Shown: in pieces, positions 48,701-60,563 of the stretch
Numbering within the stretch: the stretch's first letter is position 1
How the letters are laid out: each line of letters starts with the position of its first letter
DNA from: Plectrocnemia conspersa
Taxonomy: Eukaryota > Arthropoda > Insecta > Trichoptera > Polycentropodidae
NCBI GenBank assembly: GCA_009617715.1
Contig: VTFK01000050.1
Span: forward strand, 1,922,001 to 1,986,000
DNA: 64,000 nucleotides
Direction: 5' to 3'
Made by a program: the position numbers and the translations under genes
Notes under the pieces: model-generated
Database searches by the model: none
What the model was told of the DNA's origin: nothing
The model's input: only the letters and a program-made list of their open reading frames with translations

Positions 48701-51700
48701 GTATCAAGTAAGTTATAGTTTTTTTTATATTATTTTGCTTCCATTAGGATTCAAAGTATTAAATTAAATGACATGCATTTTTATATTAAAATTCAAGGAA
48801 GGACAAATGCACCTCCCCCAAATGACTTCCTGACAATAAAGCAATCATAAAAATTCATAGAGGTGTATTACAAGATTGATAGACAAAATAACTATTTGTA
48901 AAGTGACATAAATAGGAGGAAGGACCACCCCTGGCGGCACATTCTCAGGGGCGCCATTTTCGCGATGAAGTGACCGTTCGTGTTATATGGTATTTAAACG
49001 GAATGCGCTAAAAATATATTTATAGAAATAAAGAGCTAGGTTAAGTATGTAAAAACAATAAAAACAAACTTGAAATAACATATCTAAAGGAGAATATAAG
49101 TCACATCTTTTCGAATATACAATTCGAGGATGCTGTATTTGCTACCTGCTCTGTGGCAAAATACAGCGTTAATTCTTTGACGGTTTAAGTACAAATTGTT
49201 ACGGCATTATTAACGAATACCATTAATAAACAACTACAAAGAGATGCACAACTGATTTATGATTACTATGCTGACAAAATCTATTTCAACGCAACAATTA
49301 TGGATGATCCCAAAATTGTTATAAAAAAGTGTGAAGGATGAATTTATTTAGATTTTATTGCTACTTTTTACTACAATATAAAATATTTTTTTTTATAAAT
49401 AAATTACAAATAGTATGCTTTAACAAACGCATACTGGTAATGAAATAATAATAATGATATGTAGAATTTAGCTTGCGGACATAGAAATTTCTATAAGCTC
49501 GATTCACTTTGTTATACTATGTGCATGTGCTATAAATATTTCAGTACCAATGCACATTACTCAAAAATAAAATTATTGCTATAGAAAATATATAATACAA
49601 TTAAAATATAAAAGCTTCATTTTTTTTATTCATTAAAATATGAATAACAATATTTAATGTTACTATTAAATATACAGTTAAAAAAAGTCGCGTTTATTAA
49701 AATGCTATCCATTACTTTTACATTACTAAATCTGTATATTTAATATCAACGTCAAGTTTAATTACTGTATACATGTAGACGCTACTCTAACTATTCATAT
49801 TCCAACATTTACTTTGTAAAATGTAAGTAGTTTTATATCCCTTATATAATGGTCTATAAATAGCTCTATTATATACCATGTATTTAAGTTATTCGGTATA
49901 CGGAGTATGAATAAATGAAAATTGCTAAGAAAATATGCTTTTACCGCATTATACAGTCTTACGAAATAGTATTTAAATAATTAATGTGTTTATTGAAACG
50001 GTAAACTAAATTTCGTAGCATGTAAATCGATTAATAAAAACATATTTATAGTACAAATACATGCTCACACATGGGCTATAGTGGAAATGGAAAATTCGCA
50101 ACGTGATATTTCGGGATTAACAAGCTGAAAAACTCAACATACGAGTAAAAATAGCCAAAATAGTTTACCTAATATTATTTTTAAAGTATGCTATAGATAT
50201 AGAATAAGGCATTATATTTATTGTTATTTCAAATAGAGCTCAGCGTAGGTATTTTTATTATTTTTTACTGTTTCGGAAACATATAGTTTTGTACATTTAA
50301 AAGTAAATCGTATTTAAAATATTTGTGAGTTGCATTGTATATATGGTTTATTTGTCAGCAAAGGTGATACTTATTTTTAATTACAAATTTCCTTGGATTA
50401 TTTAAAAAAAAAATTTTAGATCAGGTAGAATTTTTTAAATTATTTAATAAGTTTGGAATATATTTATTAACATTAGCTTATACTTTATTCTGTTAATATA
50501 TTATATATTGTATATGTGACACTCGAAAAATATTTTATTTTATAGAGAGCTAGGTATATGATAATTTGAAATAAGTATTGGGTATTACAATTGTTCGTTT
50601 GTAGCCTACTAAAACGTATTATTTTTCAAGATGTTAGGTTATTAAAGAGCAATCTTAAAGTTTTATAATTGTGCTATTTTAAAAGAATAATTTATATAAA
50701 ATCTAGGCAATGTAAACAGTCTTTTTTTTATTTTAGAGTAACTAAATAATTGTGGGTTATTGTGAGCAATTAAATGTAAGACAAATTGGATTTTGAGAGT
50801 GTTTTTAAATACGCAAAAGAAATATTATCTGGTGACATGACTAAACTACACATTTAAAAAGTATATAATATGAATAATATATTTAATATTATTATGATTT
50901 TCTCAAACAATAATTTATTAATTATCAGGACAAACACAAACGTTAAGCATAAGATCACTATAAAAGAATACAAAAATAAAAGCAATAATCATTTGCAAAT
51001 CATATCATCATCAAAAAATTATGACATTAACATTTCTACGAAATTGTCTGTTTACTGTTAAATATATATAAATAACTAAATTATTAAATTTTTACAGTAT
51101 TATCTTTATCGACCGAGTAATTAAGCTATCGCAACAGTGTAATTGACTTTGCAGAATTTAATACAAACGTCGATAAAAATATTTTACGGTCTACGTTTTG
51201 ATTTTGCCCCGTCAACAGCGGCTGGTAATCTTTTTATTCGACATCATATCGCATACGCTTTCCAAATGTTTAACTATTGATTATTATATACACACACACA
51301 AATCCGTAAACGGAGCATCGTACCGAATATACATTTTTATGGGTGCGTATTAAAATTATCATTGAAAACGAACGCGTTTTGACTTTATTGGAGCGCTTCC
51401 AAATTTTGTCGGTTTGGACTTCAGAAACCTAAATAAGAGTTTTTCTTTTCGCTTTTCAAACTTACTGCATTTCCATTTACTTGCAATACTGTACAATATC
51501 CCGAAGGATCGACGGGTTGAAACTATCGATCGACATTAAATATTCCCGCAGCAACGTTGCGGAAACGCTGTCTACAAAAATACGTCTGTGACCGTATTAT
51601 AATATAGAACTAATTATGTCATAACATTCAATTACATAAAATAAATTATTAATATATTTTTTAAACCTAACAGTAATACAACCTGCATATAAAAAACCAA

Positions 51701-51734
51701 ATCTATTTATTACATCCACCAAAGATATTAGCTT
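48701..51734. other. AT-rich spacer
   Basis: The family-1 MITE outer block GACATGCATTTTTAT appears at about 48770 with a CCTCCCCC block at about 48812, so a MITE end remnant is likely there. CpG-bearing patches at 48925-48990 and 51190-51590 look non-coding. No exon is supported. Confidence 0.4.
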
Positions 51735-52700
51735 TCTCCAGGAGAAGGGGAGGGAGAGGGGTAAAAATTGACAATTCAGTAGACGTTTTTTTATTATTTC
51801 CATTTTAATAAGATTCATAGTTTTTCCCGGCCAAATTTAAGAGAGTCCATATTATTTAAGGAAATCCACAGCAAAAGCAATAAAATCGTGCCGTCGCATC
51901 TAGCGTTCATATTAAGACTTTTTATAATAATAAGTGAAAATTAAAAGAAGCATATATAAACCTAATTTTGACCAATAGGAGAGCGAAAACAACAATTACT
52001 TCTTCTCAGAAGTCAAAAATTTGCGTCAAAAGCAATACATTTTGTCGGCGTCGTCGCAGTGGGAACGCTTGATTATCTAGTGTACATAAAAAATATTTTA
52101 TAACAATATTACGACTTACAAATAAAGCACATCTGAACCAAAAAATATTTCAATACTTTCAAGCAACAAAGGGTACTTTTGGATTCCAAACGATAGAGCC
52201 ATATTCGAGAACGCTACAAATATACGTATCATATAAAACGCGAATCGGCAATAAATTATTAGAGTTACACGCGCTCCGCATAATAAAGCCGAGCATCCTC
52301 GATGTCTTATCGAAAATTTTGGCAATGTACATGCAAAATTTTAATCCTTGCTCAATCACTCGCAAGTTATCGACAGAAGTATTTATGTTAAAAATATTAC
52401 GCATAAACTGTAAAAAATTGACGGACAAGGGAATATGTAAAATGCGTTAAACGTGCATAATAAAACTTTTTATAACAAAATTACGATTTAAAATAACTGA
52501 AAATCAAATTAAGAATATCTAAATCAAATTTTGATAACTATGAGAGCGCAAAAAATAATTATACCTTCTCAGAAGTCAAAAAATTCACGTAAAAAGCAAT
52601 AAAATCATGTCGGCGCCGTCGCAGTGGGAACGCTCGGTAAGCACATCTAAGCTGAATTATGACCAATAGAAGAGCGCAAAAAACAATTATCCTATTCATG
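51735..52700. repeat. Foldback MITE, copy F (composite)
   Basis: Three cores are present: GCAAAAGCAATAAAATCGTG at about 51871, GCGTCAAAAGCAATACATTT at about 52023, and ACGTAAAAAGCAATAAAATC near 52587. The last two are each followed by a GTCGCAGTGGGAACGCT block. A G-rich outer end lies at about 51740. The repeat unit is interrupted between about 52140 and 52430 by reverse-transcriptase sequence. Confidence 0.65.
52145..52428 (-). pseudogene. Reverse transcriptase C-terminal fragment of a second LINE
   Basis: The minus-strand frame reads TSRMLGFIMRSACN, then VLYDTYICSVLEYGSIVWNP. The LGFI-R and SVLEYGS-VW-P signatures are typical of the segment just after the polymerase core in CR1/Jockey-type LINE proteins. 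It differs from the family at 2.1 and 27.4 kb, whose equivalent reads LIRPAMTYACPVWSN in copy 1. It is a short dead fragment with no UTR or poly(A) evident. Confidence 0.65.
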
Positions 52701-53267
52701 AAAAAATCAATTGCGTTGTTCGTTCTCAAGCGCGCCCAAAATCGGGATTTTCTTTAACTCTCAAATTTGCGTACATGTGACAGCTATTCTGTCATCTGGC
52801 AAGCGATCGCTGCGAGCAGTTCGGTACAATTAAATAAACAGTGAATTTGTTATGAATTTTTTTTTACAAAGTGGTAATTGAAAATGATTCCAAATGATGT
52901 AGCACTTGGAATTATATGCAATATAATTAAAACTATAAATTATGAGTGTGCCAGTAAGTGTTTGGTTATATGATTAATAAATCACGGTTAACGAAATTAC
53001 TATTGACTAGGATCGTATATTAAAAAACAAACAACAGTGATTTAAAAATTAAAGATAAATAAATACAAAAGTAATTAAACATATTACAATGATAGTAAGA
53101 AGGAAAAATCTCATATTAGTGTAAACAAAAAGTTACATTTTACCCACTATATGGTATCGTTTACAGATAATTTTCAGAAGCAATGAAAGATCTCATAACA
53201 TTTACGTATGAAAAACAATTAAAATACCACATAAAACTTATCAGTTTAAAAAGTAATGCCAATCTAC
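52701..53267. other. Spacer
   Basis: A GC-moderate block at 52720-52830. No gene is recognised. Confidence 0.4.
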
Positions 53268-54440
53268 GTGTTTAATCCTCGTAACTTCCGTCAATTTTGT
53301 TTTTCGGTTGTCGTTTCAATTTAATTTATGAGTTATATTAGTAGTAATAATGTGTTCAATGTTAAACTCTTGATAAGGGTCTTATGGTTTTTAATTATTT
53401 TTCAGGAGCATTGATGGAACAATTTGATGACCTATATGTCTACAGCGTAGAATTGGTATATATATACAAAGTTAAAGTCACTGTCAACAAGTATTATCTG
53501 TTTATAAAGATAATTTGGCTATTCCGAGAGAGGAATGATGACACAGGAAAAAAAATGATTAAAAACCATGACGTATACATATTTTGCCACATCGGAACAG
53601 AAAATAACTCACTCTTAGATATTTTGGCTATCGATTATTCCAGGTATGCAATTACATATTTATAATCATTGTAAAATATTGTCTATTAGATAACAGCCAA
53701 AAAAATACAAATATGTATATTGCGAGTCGTCGCTTGGAACAAAACGATCTAGTTTTTGCTGCAATAATATTTTTAATTTATTTTGCTGTAACCTAATTTC
53801 TTTAGCTCAATAACTGACTTGATCACAATCATTGTTACGCAATCGTCGTGAAAAATATAATCCCCAAATATCAATAAATAAAAAAATACGTTTTTTTAGC
53901 ATTTATATGGTTTGACCGATATTAACCTCAATATTCATACGTAAAACGTACCTGGTTCAGTCAAATCAAACGTATATGTGCATTGAATCGGAAGCAATGC
54001 CAATGTTTATGTATTATAATGGGAAAAACTCACTTTTCGTCCTCGGAGCTCGTCGACGGGAATTCAAAATTTGAAGATTTCATTAGCAAGATTGTTTATC
54101 TAGTTTAATTAACATATTATTTAAATTTAACTCAGATTATGTTATTTTTATTCAATCGAACAACATACCTGGTTATTTGCAATCCGATTATTTATAAATT
54201 GAATTGTCATAACGAATTAATGAAAATTATTGTCGCGTAGCAAAATTTTATTATAAATAATAATTATTTAAAACTGTTGTAACGTTACCGTCGGCCATCT
54301 TGTTTTATATTTGAATGCCTATTTCTCATTGGTCGACAACAAAGGAATACATTAGCGGAGATTTGAAAATCATCTATTTTTATTAATTAAAATTAAATAT
54401 ATTTCCTTTGTTTATGTGTATTATTATACACCGTTCATAC
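53268..54440 (+). repeat. Duplicated ~1.1-kb segment, copy 2, better preserved lipocalin-like exon
   Basis: Same order of blocks as 13297-14345. Here the frame at 53384-53665 is open (about 93 codons). A pyrimidine-rich ATTATTTTTCAG acceptor-like site sits at about 53394-53405. The frame ends with LLDILAIDYSRYAITYL, and TTCCAGGTATGC at about 53638 is a good donor-like site. A downstream frame ending at about 54079 reads YYNGKNSLFVLGARRREF, resembling the last strand of lipocalins. Lipocalins bind small hydrophobic ligands outside the cell. A missing GxW motif and start leave this as a gene fragment or pseudogene at best. Confidence 0.45.
53406..53665 (+). pseudogene. Lipocalin-like exon fragment (tentative)
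   Basis: The frame starts after an acceptor-like CAG with ALMEQFDDLYVYSVELVYIY and ends at a stop at 53663-53665. Only the last ~18 residues resemble lipocalins (the DY-RYA--Y strand). The first 60 residues are Tyr/Val/Lys-rich and unassigned. The homologous stretch at 13.4-13.7 kb is disrupted. It could instead be part of an uncharacterised dispersed element. Confidence 0.3.
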
Positions 54441-54599
54441 CAAGCGATACGATTTACAGAGTAGAAGATTTAGCATTAAATGTTTCATTTTAAAGCCTGC
54501 GCGTCCGGAACAAGTATATTATAGAGTATTTGTAACCAAAATATGTCACTGCAGCTAAGGTTGTTTTTTTTAATAATAGCGCATTTTTTTGTTATAAAT

Positions 54600-54700
54600 A
54601 AAATTTAAAGTGCCGCTGCCGGTGCTCGGATCCGCAACCTTATAGTTACTAGTCTGAGCCGATATGGACTACGCTATACCGTCCTTATACAATTTATTGC
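54600..54700 (-). repeat. tRNA-derived SINE fragment
   Basis: On the minus strand this has TATAGCGTAGTCCATATCGG (A-box-like), then GGTTGCGGATCCGAGCACC (degenerate B-box). It is a relative of 2005-2097. Confidence 0.45.
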
Positions 54701-54876
54701 ATTCTTAACATAGTGTGTATTAAATGGCAAACATTTTGAAATTCAATATGCGGTGTCAACACTCTATCTATAGTAGCAAGTAGTATCATAGAGTTTTAAT
54801 AGCGTATTATTTTTGTCCGTTGCGATCTGAACGTCAGCGCTCTAGAACGCTTAACGATATTCTCGGCGTTAGCTAA

Positions 54877-54890
54877 CAATTCAATTGCTT
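54877..54890. repeat. Target-site duplication of LINE copy 3, left
   Basis: CAATTCAATTGCTT, repeated exactly at 55157-55170. The first two bases may belong to the element. Confidence 0.85.
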
Positions 54891-55156
54891 TTTTTTTTTT
54901 TTTTTTTTTTTTAAATGTTTATTTCAAAAAATAATTTAGTTTTATACAAGTTATAAATTTTTTTGGCTTTTAAATAATGTTTTTGAAATTACAATAGTTT
55001 AAATAAAAATAGAGGCAACAATTGCAATATTTAATAAGTAAAATTTGAAAATACTAAAACCTTTATATGAAAAAATGAAAAAAATATGTAAGATACATAA
55101 TTAAAAATAACACTTACGAACTGGGGCTATTGAAGTCGTGGTTACAGATTTGCTAT
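54891..55156 (-). mobile_element. 5'-truncated LINE, copy 3 (3' UTR only)
   Basis: The T-run at 54891-54912 is the poly(A) of a minus-strand insertion. The remaining ~245 bp match the 3' UTR of copy 2 (27406-27679), including AATGTTTATTTCAAAA and AACTGGGGCTATTGAAGTCG. The 12-14 bp flanking duplication is exact. It has short internal deletions relative to copy 2. Confidence 0.92.
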
Positions 55157-55170
55157 CAATTCAATTGCTT
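55157..55170. repeat. Target-site duplication of LINE copy 3, right
   Basis: Partner of 54877-54890. Confidence 0.85.
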
Positions 55171-55489
55171 GCTTGTACGTCTCTTTTAGGCTTGTGCAAC
55201 TTTAACTTTGATATTTTTTTAGTATAAATAATTATTTAGTTTATATAATGGACGTGTTGAATTGTGTACGTGTGAGTTGACGTATAGTATATGAAATGTG
55301 TAAAATATTTTATATAAAAGCTAGCAAAACGCATTGAGAAAAGCTATTAAGTCACGATGGTCAGATTTGTAATAAATAAATACTCAAGATTTTTCGAACC
55401 ATTTTTAAAAAATATTTTTTTATGACAACTATTGTTTTTTCAGGCATACCCATACGCAGATATCTAACATATCTCTTTTGAACGCTCTC

Positions 55490-55705
55490 TATTGCGACCA
55501 GCAGATAAACCCCGCCTGACAGACGCAAAGACCTGAGACTCCCAAACACGATCATCGCAGTAAGAGAAACTGCCTCCAGACACCTGCTGCAGACATCTAC
55601 AAGAACTCTGAGGATCGTACACTGACATCATCCCTCCGCCAGCTTCTCCACCACCGCTCAGAGAAAAAATCTCGCCATTTATCGTCTGTCGCAATACGTA
55701 TGTAA
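55490..55705. repeat. Diverged repeat pair, member 1
   Basis: Similar to 59640-59840. Shared blocks are TCTGAGGA, then CCAGCTT(C/T)TCCACCACC, then TCTCGCCATTTATCGTCTGT and CGCAAT. Both members have open frames on both strands: minus starts RQTINGE, plus ends SRHLSSVAI. The composition is GC-richer than the surroundings. I recognise no protein, so they could be paralogous exons or a transposon end. Confidence 0.55.
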
Positions 55706-56809
55706 TAATAAAACTAGTAAAACTCTAACTAGATTTCACCCTGAGTCTCCTTGGCTATGGAGTCACACTCCTAGTGTTCTCAAACCCTAAATTACTTTGC
55801 CAATAATCATATTTTAATTATTTTTTTAAAAGTAAACATGTATAACCTTTCTGTAATTAATTAGTGTTCTGTGTTACGTTGTTAACTGTGGGTTTGATTT
55901 TGGCTTTTAGTCGATATTATCAGATTCGCACCGTGAACCATCATTCTTCTAAAGCGGGTCGAAAAGACTATATCAACCGCATACGTATACATTTGGGACG
56001 TGTTAAAGTCTATACAACCCCCGATATTAAGTTTGGGGGTTATCGCCTCTAGCACTTTCGCTTTCGGCACAATTGAATATCATGGCGTACAATGCATCTA
56101 CTATTATTATTTTAGTGCCTTATCAGAAGTTAGTAAGCAGCGCTCTTTTTTTCCCCTACATATACGGTGCGAGAGTTGTTATGTTTCAGTTTGAATATCT
56201 TTCCAATATTATGATATTCAAAAATGATACGCATCGTCGCATTTAACAAATAGTAATTGTTATTCGTTATCCTTCGTCCTCAGCGGAAAGCGACCATATT
56301 TTGTTTGTTTTTGATTATATTCCCATAATATAAATAAATTTACAGACATACTAAATATATATATAATACACATGTAAACTGGTATATAATCGTTTTCATA
56401 TTTACACTTTGATAATAAATAAAAATATAAAACAAAACGTTTGAGGTAGTAGACTAGTGACCACACTGGTTTTGCTAATCAAGAGCTACCCGGGAGCTAC
56501 TCTCCAGATGAAATCAACCAGTCAGAGAATCGCATATTTCGAGAGACACCAACGAGGACTTTAATATTTTGATTTAATGAATGTCCTAGTGGGCTGAAGC
56601 CTTATTTTTATTAATATGGCTGTCCTATACCGATCCTCGATTGCCGGGTTCGTATGTTTTGTACGATGTTACAAATAGCGGCACGACATCTTGTCCGTAA
56701 ATGGGTCAAGTGTCACCCCACAATACACAATGCGCTACGACGAAACAAAGAGCGAGTAGCGCGATACAAATTTGCTATAAAAATAAATTGTAACGGAGGC
56801 ATATTGACT
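55706..56809. other. Spacer
   Basis: A patch at 55900-56060 is conserved-looking but has no recognised frame. CGAGAGGTCC-type tRNA-like sequence begins just after this span. Confidence 0.4.
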
Positions 56810-57009
56810 AGCTAGGAGGCGTCTTTGTGCGTTATACTCGCTCGGTAATCGAGAGGTCCTGGCGGCCCGACGAGCGAGGGGAGTTGCCTGTTGCATTGGG
56901 GGGTCTCATATGGGGGCCGCCCGCCCCACCCCGCAGGCCTAGATCGATGAGGGCTGAGCCCCACGCGCGCGTTCCGAATCACATGCGCTCTCAAAGCACG
57001 ACCCTCTAA
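56810..57009. other. GC-rich block, unassigned
   Basis: The most GC-rich 190 bp in the window apart from the SPATA20 exon. It begins with GGTAATCGAGAGGTCCTGGC at about 56852, which resembles a tRNA anticodon-to-T-arm piece as in SINEs. Sixty-codon open frames exist on both strands (plus 56827-57009, minus 56812-56994), neither resembling a known protein. Confidence 0.35.
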
Positions 57010-57833
57010 ATCAAAATATTTATATGGCTAATTATACAAAATATTACAATGCACATCGTGTCGTTCGGTTTGCCCGAAGCCTGATGTATTCCGATACTAT
57101 AAATTATTATTTTATAAATGTTTGGATAGCCGTAACTAAAATATATTCGATTCAATCGGAAACAAGTCATGTGAAAATCACACAATTTTATCTATAAATA
57201 TATAATCGCAGATATAAAGATATATGAGAAATACCCTTTTATCATTTTTATATTTTATTTTACATTCAGGGAAGAAGCTATAGAGATAAGTATCCGGAAC
57301 ATTCAACGCCGACAATAACTTCTTAACAATACATCGCCTCAATAAAAATATTATTTAAATTGGAACAGCGTAAATAAACCTGAAACCTGGTGAGGCGTAG
57401 TCCACGGAGCAGAGTAGTAGTCCGAGCGTCAATGTATAGTGGAGCCAGTGGCGGAATTTTGTATGTTTACGCTAGACATAAGTTGTAACCTGGGCGCCAA
57501 AAATATTTTGCTGTAAAACACGAAACGAAGCTCTGACTTCACGTCAACATCGAGGCAGAAATCTTCTCAATATCCCAATCAGAAAAGACGACTAAACAGG
57601 ACTAATCACTATTGTAGTAAATAATTATTACAGGAACTTGATTAGTGTTAGTGACTGTAAAGTGTAACTATAAACTTCGGATGCTACTGAGTGAATATAC
57701 TATCTAAAAAGAACATACATTATGCAATTAAATATAGAGTAAATATTATTTGTTGGTCATATATAATAGTATAGACCAGTTTTATTGCATAATACCTAAA
57801 ATATGTAAATAGAGTAATAGTATGTATACTTAA
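57010..57833. other. Spacer
   Basis: No gene is supported. CAGTGGCGGAATTTTG at 57446 could be a transposon end, but no partner is seen. Confidence 0.35.
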
Positions 57834-58117
57834 CCGCTTGCATGTCGAAGGACGCAGGTGTCCACTCACGAACGACGACATGAATGCCGCTAGGACGCGG
57901 GTGTCGTTTCTGGTTTTGTATTTTTTTTGTAAAATTATAAAATATTTTTTTTCGATACTAGTATAAACTAGTTTTTATATTATTATTATTAGGTTCACAC
58001 AAAAAAATACAAATTTTTTTTTTATAATATATAGATATATACAAAAACATCAATATATGCCAAAAATGCTTGGTATTATTAGCATACACCGCCTAATTTC
58101 GCTTAGCACTAGAAGGG
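57834..58117. mobile_element. Possible piggyBac-type MITE, 284 bp
   Basis: The element lies between TTAA tetranucleotides at 57830-57833 and 58118-58121, the piggyBac target. It starts with CC and ends with GGG (CTAGAAGGG then TTAA). The left subterminal part has two tandem GGACGC(A/G)GGTGTC motifs at about 57850 and 57893, a sequence style common near piggyBac ends. The two ends are only weakly complementary, so this is tentative. Confidence 0.4.
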
Positions 58118-59639
58118 TTAATTATATATATTTAAATATGAGAAAAATTGAAAGCTAATATCGACATACGTACAACAATAGACTCAATAAGAAGAGAATA
58201 TAAAAGTACGTGTCCAGCAATATTGAAAAATATCAACTGAGCATAAAAGGGATTAATTAAACGGTTGCAGAATATTTATTACCTTTTTTTATACACCTGA
58301 ATTATATTATTTAATTCTCTATTTATGCTTATATATTATATAAGACTACGTGGTAAAATAAAATCTAGACATTTATTATGTTTTTTCAAATAAATAAATT
58401 TTAGATTTTACACATTTTACTATAAACAAAATCTATTAGAAACAGAATATAAACCGCAATATATATTTTAATTGATAATTAATTAAGGTACGTTTTATTC
58501 ATCGCAAAATTCAGGATAGATTAAGTCATGTTAGAGTTATATTTTATTTACTAAGTTTAAGTAAATATGTATTATTTAAAAAAAAATTTGCAATGTGTAT
58601 AAATTTATGTAATTTGAAAAATACAAAAATAATTAAACTATAACATAATAAATTTATTATCGTTTTCTGAAATTAAATATTTATAGTTTTACATCAATCA
58701 TTATTATATTATTAGGAATTAAATATAAAGCAGTAGTGGATTCTACAAATAAACCCCTGAGAGAAATCGTCATATTTAGAACACACAAGAATGACGTAAA
58801 CTCGCAATGACAGCGACAGACTTTTGAAAAGCATAAACATTAATCACCGTAACTGAAACTTCTCAACCGTTTGTCACAACAAATACGATATATCGTAATC
58901 TTTGAAACACGCGTCAAAACAATCCACAATATCTTGCTCAACGAATAGTTGATATTTTTCTGCTCATGCTTCATTAGAAGGGATGGACATTATAATAAGT
59001 CTAAATAAGTCATTTCTTCCGCGAGGGACTCGCAAATTTCGAGAGGCAACAAAGACTTCATTTATGAAATAAAACTATCCATCAAACAGATCTTTCGGCG
59101 TCTAACTAGCTTAATTAGTCATATCAATCGATATTAAAAATATAAAAAAATACGAGTTATTTGATGTATAAAGTAGGTGTATACTATAAGTCTACGTTAA
59201 TTCGATAAAACACTTTTGAATTAATTTGGAATAAAAATAACTGTTGACAGATTTTAAATACAGCGATGGACCACAAAAGTTTGTCTAATTTAAACTGGTA
59301 ATATTACTGTAAACTTTACTGTAAATATTCTCCGTCATGAGAAGAATATTTCTTTGTTGCGAAACGGTCTCGGATGTAATAAATCACCGGCACCACAAGA
59401 TTCCGTTTCAATGCAATACGACCTGGACAATGCCCATCAAGCGAATGTCGCTTTCTAAATGCGTATGTCAACTTCGCCGTTATAAAAAGCGATGATCGCT
59501 GCATAACTGTAATTGTTCAGAAAGCTTTGGATACTTTAGTCTGGACTCCGATGAGGAGAAGGCAGTAACCAGCAGCCACTTGAAGACTCAAGCAGACACT
59601 CGAAGAGACCAGCAGACGCCCGCGGACAACATACTGTCA
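58118..59639. other. AT-rich spacer
   Basis: No gene is supported. GC rises after about 59520 towards the next repeat. Confidence 0.4.
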
Positions 59640-59840
59640 TGGGCATTCACTTCCCAGGAGGAACTCCTTCAACCGAGCACCTCTGTAGCAGAGAGGGATC
59701 AACTTCCGCTGTACACTTGCTGCCACGCCACCTACTAAGCATCTGAGGACCTCCCATGGACATCAGCCCTGCGCCAGCTTTTCCACCACCCCTCGGAGGT
59801 AACATCTCGCCATTTATCGTCTGTCGCAATTGTAATATAA
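59640..59840. repeat. Diverged repeat pair, member 2
   Basis: Partner of 55490-55705. The match is clearest at 59750-59827 (TCTCGCCATTTATCGTCTGT and before). The upstream part (59550-59740) carries ACCAGCAG-type blocks, one of which has a counterpart near 55494 (CGACCAGCAGA). Confidence 0.55.
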
Positions 59841-60432
59841 TATAACTAGAAAACGAAAGACTTATTTGACAAAGTTTAAATATTTATTTGATCGTAAATA
59901 CAATGTATTCTGTAAACAACAATAAATAATAACAGTTTATTATTAAAAGCACACCATAAAAAAATATTTTACAAACCGAAAGTGACGACCTTTATTGTTA
60001 ATATACAAAACTTAATAAACGTATTTATATTAAATAAAGCTGAAGTTTACTTAATTTAAATAAACAGAAGTAGAGAAATAATACTAACATTGTATTAAAT
60101 TTGTCCCATAACCGCTTTAAAACCTTTTTTAATAAATCGACCCTTCAGTTATCAAACAATAAATGCATCGTATTGCATCAAATTCGTTTAGTAAAAAAAC
60201 AGAGATCACGAACACTCGGTTCAAAAATATCTATTGGAACAAAATTCTCAGAAAATAAACCATGAATTAATAGGTTCAAATGTTTTTTTATATCTAGACA
60301 TTGTTCAATACTGTATTTAAAACGTCTTCTAATACTTTACTGTATAATTAGAGATCGACGACATAGAACTTTTGTACTCATGCATTAATAATTACCAAAC
60401 AAACTTTGTTATCTACGGTTTAACGGCGCAGT
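59841..60432. other. Downstream flank / 3' UTR region of SPATA20-like gene
   Basis: Lies 3' of the gene on the minus strand. TTTATT at about 59992 (AATAAA on the minus strand) is a possible poly(A) signal roughly 440 nt past the stop. No other feature is seen. Confidence 0.35.
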
Positions 60433-60563
60433 TTAAGGGCTCTCGATCTTCTCGTCAAGCAGCTCCTCCAATTTGGACACTTCGGTGACTGGCAACGAGC
60501 AGGCGTAGTGTCTGCAGACGTAAGCTGCTGGAACGCCTCCCAAGGGCCGGATACGGCTCAACA
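60433..60563 (-). CDS. SPATA20-like protein, last coding exon
   Basis: SPATA20/DUF255 proteins combine an N-terminal thioredoxin-like domain with a large alpha/alpha-barrel domain; the human member is linked to spermatogenesis, and its enzymology is not settled. This exon gives the extreme C-terminus, with AYVCRHYACSLPVT, the Cys-bearing ending seen across the family, followed by EVSKLEELLDEKIESP and the stop at 60433-60435. It is preceded by a good acceptor, TTTTCTTTTACAG. The exon starts in phase 1, accepting the single leftover base of the exon at 63020-63140. Alternatives seem unlikely given both exons match. Confidence 0.82.

Noticed and set aside
57446..57470. Transposon end CAGTGGCGGAATTTTG
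   Set aside because: No complementary end or target duplication found.
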